A DNA stretch of 11,163 nt from an uncultured Bacilli bacterium (lineage in GTDB: Bacteria; Bacillota_I; Bacilli_A; RF39; UBA660): contig CASDHD010000037.1 in assembly GCA_949280095.1 (NCBI GenBank), positions 1 to 11,163 on the forward strand. Direction: 5' to 3'. The notes beneath the pieces are model-generated. The model saw nothing but the letters and a program-made list of their open reading frames with translations. It was not told the origin of the DNA and ran no database searches. Position numbers and translations under genes: made by a program. This document shows positions 5,351 through 11,163 of this stretch, in pieces. Within the stretch, counting starts at the first letter, position 1. Every line of letters begins with the position of its first letter.

Positions 5351-5941
5351 ATGAATAATAACGAAAATTATTTTAAAGATAATTTTACAAAAGAAGGTGA
5401 AAAAGTTAATTTAGAAATTAATAAATTAACAGCAGAATGCATTACTGCAAAAAACAATAAATTTAGTTTAGATGATGAAGGAAATTTGAAAGTGAATTCT
5501 ATTACAACAGTAGAACCAATTATTATTGAAGCTGTGACTAATCTTTTATATCCAGTAGGTTCTATTTATATGAATGTGACTTCCATAAATCCAAGTGTAC
5601 TATTTGGTGGCACATGGGAACAAATTCAAGATAGGTTTTTACTTGCTTGTGGTAATACTTACAGTAATGGTACTATGGGTGGGACTCTTACTCATACTCA
5701 TACCACAGGGGATCACGCTTTAACAATTAATGAAATGCCAAGTCATAATCATACCTCCAAAGGATGGGCAACAGTCGTGGATGGATCAGGAAGTTATGTA
5801 ACTTTAGGTGGCGCTGGAGTAACTACACCATATAGTACAAATTATACTGGAGGATCTCAAGCACATAATCATGGAACTACAAGTGGTGCTAGTACAATGC
5901 CTCCATTTTTAGCAGTCTACATTTGGAAAAGAGTAGCATAA
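5351..5941 (+). CDS. Phage tail-tip / collar-type protein (baseplate or receptor-binding component)
   Basis: Resembles the small tail-fibre tip proteins annotated as phage baseplate or tail-collar proteins. Residues 1-55 are a charged N-terminal region with KFSLDDEGNLKVNSITT, a sequence style typical of fibre N-termini. Residues 66-196 hold the conserved block: YPVGSIYMNVTSINPSVLFGGT, WEQIQDRFLLACG, a Gly/Thr/Ser-rich stretch, and the terminal TMPPFLAVYIWKR. Three His-x-His pairs (115/117, 132/134, 172/174) plus His122 recall the metal-binding His pairs of trimeric fibre tips. No signal peptide is present. I prefer the ATG at 5351 (196 residues) to the in-frame ATG at 5342, because AGAGG ends only one base before the latter and 10 bases before the former. 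The RHS gene follows after two bases, so they should be co-translated. No other virion gene is visible nearby. Confidence 0.85.
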   Translation: MNNNENYFKDNFTKEGEKVNLEINKLTAECITAKNNKFSLDDEGNLKVNSITTVEPIIIEAVTNLLYPVGSIYMNVTSINPSVLFGGTWEQIQDRFLLACGNTYSNGTMGGTLTHTHTTGDHALTINEMPSHNHTSKGWATVVDGSGSYVTLGGAGVTTPYSTNYTGGSQAHNHGTTSGASTMPPFLAVYIWKRVA

Positions 5942-5943
5942 GT

Positions 5944-8900
5944 ATGAATGAAATAATTAGTCTTAGAAAACCTAGGGAAAAACATTTTTTAAATGAAGAT
6001 GGCACATTTACTTTATATGCGTACGATCATGATGTACATTACTTGAAAAATGGAAAATATGTAGATATTGATAATACTATTATTGAACAACAAGATTGCT
6101 TTAAAAATAAGGAAAATAATTTTTCTATTCGTTTTGCAAAAAATGATGAAAATTCATTTTTGTTAAAAATTGAACAAGAAGATAATTATTTGAATTTAGA
6201 TTTAATATCTAAAAGTGTTAAACCACAAGTCTTAGAGAATTCCGTTGCGTATCAAAATATATTGGAAAATATAGATATAAGATATGATGTAATAGAAAAT
6301 AAAGTAAAAGATACAATTATTTTAAAAAGTTTTGGAAACTCTTTCGCTGATTTAATATATAGAATAAATACAAACTTTGTTTTAAAATTAAATGAAACTG
6401 GAATGATAGATGTTATTAAAGATGGAAAGTGCCTATTTAATATTGATAAACCCACTTTAACTGATAAAGATGGACATGACTATCCTATTAAGTTTGTTTT
6501 AGAACAAGTAAATGGCGCATATTTATTAAGTTTTGCCATAGAGAATTCTATTTTAGAAAACAAAAATTTATACCCATTAACAATAGACCCAACTATAGAA
6601 TTGAAAGAAGATAATAGTGTTTTTGATACTTATATTTATCCTGGAGATACAAATGTTAATAGAAACAATCAAGATATGTTAAAGGTAGGTGTAGATTCTA
6701 ATAATGTTATCTATCGTACATTAATGAAATTTGATTTGCCTACAATAGGGACTGCATGTGATATAGTGGATGCAAGAGTATGTTTAACATCACATCCAAC
6801 CTATGTAAATTCTGCAATAGAGGATAATAAATATTTAAGTAAGAATATATGTGTCCATGAAATTAATATGCCCTGGAACGAGGAAAACGCAAATTGGAAT
6901 ACAATGCATGATAAATATGATGCTAGAGTAGAAAATTTTTTCTATGGGAACCGTGCAGATTATCTTGTACCAGGTTATACAAGATTAAAATCTACTTATT
7001 TTAGCATTACAAACTTAGTAAAAAGATGGTATGCAGGAACAGAAAATAATGGTTTTTTACTAAAATTGGAAAAAGAAACATATGAAGAACAATATCCAGA
7101 GTATTATTTTTATTCAAAAAATAATACTGTAGCTATAGAATACGAAATAGAGGACCCTAAACCTTTTTTGATGGTAACGTATCGTAATCATAATGGATTG
7201 GAAGATTATATGACCTATCAAACTGTTGCCTTTACAAATGGCTCATCTTCTGTTAATAATTTAACTGGAAATGTGACAAATGTATTTGAAGTGAATAAAA
7301 CGATAGGCACTAAATTTCCTATTAATTTAAATCTTATTTATAATACAAATGATGTTATTTTAAATAAAAAATATGGATTACCAAAAGGATTTAAATTTAA
7401 TTATCATGAAATTCTAAAAGAAGTGAATTTTGATAATGTATGTTTAGAATATACAGATGGTGATGGAACGATTCATTATTTCTATGAGCAAAAAATATAT
7501 GATAATGCTGGAGAAAACGTTATAGAAACAAACATAATTGATGAAGATGGCCTTGGGCTTACAGCGTCAAAACAAAATAGTATTTACGTTCTAGAAGATA
7601 AAGAAGGAAATAAAAAAGAATTTATTTTAATAGATGATAAATATCTTCTAAATAAAATTATTAATACAAACAAAGATTACATCACAATCAATTATAACAA
7701 CACAAATTTTGGTTATGGAATATCTAGTATTAGTGATAACAAAGAAAATAAAATTGATATAAATTATAATTTTGGAATGGTTAGTTATATTTTAGTTTCA
7801 AGCAATTATACAACCACTATTATTGCTCTATTTGGTGAAAATAACGACAAAATCCAAAGAATAAGTACAAAATTCGAAACAACAACACTTACTTATAATG
7901 ATGCAGGAATCATTACAAAAATTGCGGGAAGTAGCAGTTTAGCTAAACAATTTGATTATTATGAAAGTATTCCTTATCGTTTAAAAAAGATAAGTGAAAT
8001 TGGTACGAATGGTGAAATTGGGAACACTTTAGAATTCTTTTATGGATTTAATGTTACTCGAATTAAAGACCAAAAAGGAAGAATAAATACTTATTCTTTC
8101 AATGATCAAGGTAATACAATTGGTATTACAAACTTAGATACGGACAATGATTTTTCAAATGGATATGGAACACTTGCAGAGTATTTGAGTGATTTTGAAG
8201 GAACCAAGCCTAATTTGAAAAATAAATTGCAATTAGAAACAACCCCAATGAAATATACAAATAATTATTTATACAATTCTAGCTTTGAAAAAGAAGATAA
8301 TTATCTTGACATCACGGATGAGTTTGCTCATAGTGGAAATCATAGTTTAAAAGTTGAACGTATATCTATATGGCGACTACCACAAGATTTAGAGCATGGA
8401 GTCTATACTTTTAGCGCATATATCAAAACCGATAAAAAAGCTACGTTAGAAATTCATTGCAACGAAAGTCCTTTGCATGAAGAAAAAATTTTTAGAATTG
8501 TAGATATAGAACCAAATCAAGATTTTGTAAGATATTCTATTTTAATTTACGTAAGCGAAACATATAAAAGTGAGTATTTTACTGTTCAATTTATATCAAA
8601 CGATTTAGAAGGAATTATTTATGTAGATGACATGCAATTAGAAAAAGGGGAGATTGTAAATTACCACAATATGATAGAAAATTCTAATTTTAGAGATAAT
8701 CTTACTAGCTGGGAATATAATGCAACTGATTATGAAGGTAATCATTTAAATGATGGTAGTGGTGTAGTAACACTTTCAAATAATCAAACTGCATTTTGCA
8801 TGCATTGTGCACCTGAAACTTCAAAAAGTTTAGTACAATTTATTCCAACTAGTGGAAAAGCAAATGATACATATCGTTTATCTTTTTGGTATAAAAATGA

Positions 8901-11163
8901 AGGAATTCGAAATGAGGGAATTGAATCTTCCAACATGGCTCTTCTTACTTTTTCATATCCTAACGTTGAAGATGGAACATGTGTTATTCCTTGTACTTTA
9001 AATATGCATGCAACTGAATGGCAATTTTTCCAAACTGTTTTTGTAGCAGAATATGACTATGAAGACATGAATTTAATGTTTATTTCTCAAAGTAATGCAA
9101 ATGATTTGTATATAACAAATGTAACTCTTACAAAGGATTTAGAAAATACCTCTTATGGGTATGATGATGAAGGAAATTTAATTTCTTTTGCTGATAAAAA
9201 CAAGGCTATTTCTAAGTTTCATTATGATAAAAATAATCAACTAATCTCTTCATTTACACCTAAAGGCAATAGTTTTAGTTTTGAGTACGACAATACTAAC
9301 CCTTCAAAATTATTACAAGGTATTTCGAAAAAAGGAATATCTAATCAAATCGTTTATGATGAATTTGATAATCCTATTAAAACGATTATTAAAAATAATA
9401 ATACAGAAGAATTGAATAATAATACTTTTTATATTCGTCTAAAATCCTCAAATAAATATATATTCCCAGATTATCATAACCTTGTTCCAATATTAAAAGA
9501 ACCAACTTGTAGTAATGAAAGTTGGGATATTATAAAAGAGGAAAATCAATATATTATTAAAAGCAGTGTTATTCCATTATATTTAAGCGTAGATGAAAAT
9601 ACTAAAAAATTTATTCTTACTAAAGAATTAAAAAATAAATTTGAATTTATCAAAAATAAAAATGGAAGCTATTCAATTAAACAAATTAATAAACAAACTG
9701 TTAATCAAAATGAAGAGGATTTATCTTTAACTGTTGAGGATAATAATTTTACGCTTCAAAGTTATGTGGAGGATAAGGAATCGCAACAATTTTATTTAGA
9801 ACCATTTGATAGTAAAAAATATATTGAAACCAGTGCGGAATATACAACGGATGGTAGATTTATAAAAAGTACTACAGATGCTTTAGGAAAAGTCACGGAG
9901 TATAATATTAATACAACTACTGGATTAATAGATAGTATTACTGATCCATTAGACCAAACAACGAATTATACTTATAATGACAAAGAACAAATTATAAAAG
10001 TAAAAAAGGATGATAAGGAAACAAATTACACATATAACAAACAAAATTTACTTTCTAAAATTACTTGTGAAAACAAAGAATATAATTTTACTTATGATGA
10101 ATTCTTAAATACAAAAGAAGTAAAAATCAATGATACTGTTCTTGTTACAAACGAGTATGAAGAAAATAATGGAAATTTACTATCTGCAAACTATGGAAAT
10201 AATACAAGTATAAAATATAGCTATGATGAATTTGATAGACTAAAAACATTAACTAAAAATGATAAAAATTATCAATATAATTATAACAATTTAAATCATT
10301 TAGTTAAAATCACTTCACAAGATGAAGTTTATAATTATTACTATGATTTAGCAGAACGTTTATCAAGATATGAATGGAATGATAAGAGTATTGACTATGA
10401 TTATGATTTAAATAATAATGTAACTAAAAAAATATATAATGATGGTCATACCATAGAATATGTTTATGATGAAGATGATTCCATTATCAAAGTAAAGGTA
10501 GATAATGAAGTAGTAGATTTTACTTATGATACTTTAGGTAGATTAGAAAAGAAAACAATCAATAATAATCTACCAATCGAATATACTTATCATTCAAATG
10601 GAAACAAGACATCCCTTATTTTAAAAAGTATGAAGATTGATAATGAACTTTATGAATATGCCTACGATGAAGTTTATAACATTACAGATATTTATAAAAA
10701 TGGTGAAATCTTAAATCATTATGAATATGATAACTTTAATGAACTTATAGAGGATGATAATTATGCTTTAAATAAAACGTATAAATATACTTATGATAGT
10801 AATGGAAATATTTTGAAAAGAGAAGAATATGATTTAAATACAAGCACATTAATCAAAACAGATACCTATGAATATTCCAATTTAAATTGGCAAGATCAAT
10901 TAACTAAGTTTAATGATATAGCTATTAGTTATGATGAAATAGGAAATCCAAAAACAATAGGAAATGTCAATTTAACATGGAATGTAAGAGAACTACAAAG
11001 CTATCAAAGTGATATGTTTGATATTCAATATTATTATAACAAAGAAGGAATAAGAAATAAAAAAGTAGTAAATGGAGAAGAAACAAACTATTTTGTAGAG
11101 AACTCAAGCATAGTATTTGAAGAAACGAAAGGCAATGTGTTATACTATATGAGAACTGACAAT
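5944..11163 (+). CDS. Giant RHS/YD-repeat protein with DNRLRE, jelly-roll and beta-trefoil modules (3' end outside window)
   Basis: The frame is open for 1740 codons and runs off the window, so the C-terminus is missing. Residues 14-44 (HFLNEDGT...DIDN) begin an N-terminal block seen in WapA/RHS-type proteins. About 228-413 is a DNRLRE-type domain (DTYIYPGDTNVNRN to FLMVTYRNH, with FSITNLVKRWYAG shortly before its end). About 700 has a first YD-like segment. About 773-903 and 910-1067 are two jelly-roll carbohydrate-binding-like modules (YNSSFE...YVDDMQLEKGE; ENSNFRDNLTSWE...). YD repeats fill 1072-1160. About 1162-1290 is an inserted beta-trefoil lectin-like module (FYIRLKSSNKYIF...QQFYLEPF). 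From 1290 onward come dense YD repeats (for example YSYDEFDRLKTL, FTYDTLGRLEKK, YTYDSNGNILKR). Such proteins form a beta-cage shell around a variable C-terminal toxin. No signal peptide or membrane segment is present, unlike WapA. It starts two bases after the tail-tip gene, with GGAAAAGAG inside that gene as a weak ribosome site. Confidence 0.9.
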   Translation, partial: MNEIISLRKPREKHFLNEDGTFTLYAYDHDVHYLKNGKYVDIDNTIIEQQDCFKNKENNFSIRFAKNDENSFLLKIEQEDNYLNLDLISKSVKPQVLENSVAYQNILENIDIRYDVIENKVKDTIILKSFGNSFADLIYRINTNFVLKLNETGMIDVIKDGKCLFNIDKPTLTDKDGHDYPIKFVLEQVNGAYLLSFAIENSILENKNLYPLTIDPTIELKEDNSVFDTYIYPGDTNVNRNNQDMLKVGVDSNNVIYRTLMKFDLPTIGTACDIVDARVCLTSHPTYVNSAIEDNKYLSKNICVHEINMPWNEENANWNTMHDKYDARVENFFYGNRADYLVPGYTRLKSTYFSITNLVKRWYAGTENNGFLLKLEKETYEEQYPEYYFYSKNNTVAIEYEIEDPKPFLMVTYRNHNGLEDYMTYQTVAFTNGSSSVNNLTGNVTNVFEVNKTIGTKFPINLNLIYNTNDVILNKKYGLPKGFKFNYHEILKEVNFDNVCLEYTDGDGTIHYFYEQKIYDNAGENVIETNIIDEDGLGLTASKQNSIYVLEDKEGNKKEFILIDDKYLLNKIINTNKDYITINYNNTNFGYGISSISDNKENKIDINYNFGMVSYILVSSNYTTTIIALFGENNDKIQRISTKFETTTLTYNDAGIITKIAGSSSLAKQFDYYESIPYRLKKISEIGTNGEIGNTLEFFYGFNVTRIKDQKGRINTYSFNDQGNTIGITNLDTDNDFSNGYGTLAEYLSDFEGTKPNLKNKLQLETTPMKYTNNYLYNSSFEKEDNYLDITDEFAHSGNHSLKVERISIWRLPQDLEHGVYTFSAYIKTDKKATLEIHCNESPLHEEKIFRIVDIEPNQDFVRYSILIYVSETYKSEYFTVQFISNDLEGIIYVDDMQLEKGEIVNYHNMIENSNFRDNLTSWEYNATDYEGNHLNDGSGVVTLSNNQTAFCMHCAPETSKSLVQFIPTSGKANDTYRLSFWYKNEGIRNEGIESSNMALLTFSYPNVEDGTCVIPCTLNMHATEWQFFQTVFVAEYDYEDMNLMFISQSNANDLYITNVTLTKDLENTSYGYDDEGNLISFADKNKAISKFHYDKNNQLISSFTPKGNSFSFEYDNTNPSKLLQGISKKGISNQIVYDEFDNPIKTIIKNNNTEELNNNTFYIRLKSSNKYIFPDYHNLVPILKEPTCSNESWDIIKEENQYIIKSSVIPLYLSVDENTKKFILTKELKNKFEFIKNKNGSYSIKQINKQTVNQNEEDLSLTVEDNNFTLQSYVEDKESQQFYLEPFDSKKYIETSAEYTTDGRFIKSTTDALGKVTEYNINTTTGLIDSITDPLDQTTNYTYNDKEQIIKVKKDDKETNYTYNKQNLLSKITCENKEYNFTYDEFLNTKEVKINDTVLVTNEYEENNGNLLSANYGNNTSIKYSYDEFDRLKTLTKNDKNYQYNYNNLNHLVKITSQDEVYNYYYDLAERLSRYEWNDKSIDYDYDLNNNVTKKIYNDGHTIEYVYDEDDSIIKVKVDNEVVDFTYDTLGRLEKKTINNNLPIEYTYHSNGNKTSLILKSMKIDNELYEYAYDEVYNITDIYKNGEILNHYEYDNFNELIEDDNYALNKTYKYTYDSNGNILKREEYDLNTSTLIKTDTYEYSNLNWQDQLTKFNDIAISYDEIGNPKTIGNVNLTWNVRELQSYQSDMFDIQYYYNKEGIRNKKVVNGEETNYFVENSSIVFEETKGNVLYYMRTDN
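9811..11163 (+). repeat. Coding YD (RHS) repeat region
   Basis: This part encodes about 450 residues of degenerate tandem units of roughly 18-22 residues with the core Y-x-Y-[DN]-x-x-[GN]-x-[LI], for example YTYNDKEQI, FTYDEFLN, YSYDEFDRL, FTYDTLGRL, YEYDNFNEL and YTYDSNGNIL. The units are diverged at DNA level, so recent duplication is not evident. The last readable residues, NVLYYMRTDN, look like the lead-in to the conserved end of an RHS core (tyrosine-rich strand before a D-x-x-G-x-I/P-type hallmark). The variable C-terminal tip should therefore begin not far beyond the window. Confidence 0.8.

Noticed and set aside
3241..5941. Intact prophage remnant
   Set aside because: Only a holin, a lysin and a tail-tip gene are present, on opposite strands, with no integrase, attachment repeat, capsid, portal, terminase or tail shaft in the window; it remains possible beyond the right edge.
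6252..6455. 67-codon minus-strand reading frame inside the RHS gene
   Set aside because: Antisense shadow of the continuous RHS frame, with no ribosome site and no recognisable product.

Overview
The window is strongly AT-rich bacterial DNA with Shine-Dalgarno-led genes, tight spacing and hairpin-plus-T-tract terminators. The standard code fits: TGG encodes Trp, and no in-frame TGA was met in the genes read through. The gene content (bacterial-type guanylate kinase, rubrerythrin, a small secreted protein with a Gram-positive signal peptide, phage-type holin and lysin, a giant RHS protein) points to an anaerobic low-GC Firmicute or Mollicutes relative, probably from a gut community. This assignment is inference; no taxonomic marker gene is present.

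Left part (1-3262), ordinary chromosome: a 580-residue cytoplasmic coiled-coil protein of unknown function (+) and guanylate kinase (-) converge on a shared terminator. Guanylate kinase and rubrerythrin (+) diverge from a compact two-way promoter region. A long two-way hairpin at 3215-3262 closes this block and ends the next operon.

Right part (3241-11163), accessory: two divergent operons share a 222-base control region (5129-5350). The minus operon encodes a signal-peptide protein of unknown function, overlapped by one base with a small holin-like membrane protein, followed by an M15-type peptidoglycan peptidase with two wall-binding repeats (endolysin-like). The plus operon encodes a phage tail-tip/collar-type protein and, two bases later, an RHS/YD-repeat giant. 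The giant is open for all 1740 codons up to the window edge, so its stop and C-terminal tip lie outside. Its modules in order are an N-terminal RHS-associated block, a DNRLRE-type domain, sparse YD-like segments, two jelly-roll carbohydrate-binding-like modules, YD repeats, an inserted beta-trefoil lectin-like module, and a dense YD-repeat shell.

Neither the tail-tip protein nor the giant has a signal peptide, nor does the lysin, yet a holin and a lysin are encoded next door. My working hypothesis is a domesticated phage-derived release module: holin plus peptidase let out a leaderless RHS polymorphic-toxin-like protein, with the tail-tip protein as partner or binding component. No capsid, portal, terminase, sheath, integrase or attachment site is visible, so this is not an evident intact prophage within the window. 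The shared region carries an array of GAAAC/GTTTC half-sites overlapping a candidate promoter, which would suit coordinated control. No tRNA, rRNA, CRISPR array or insertion sequence was seen.
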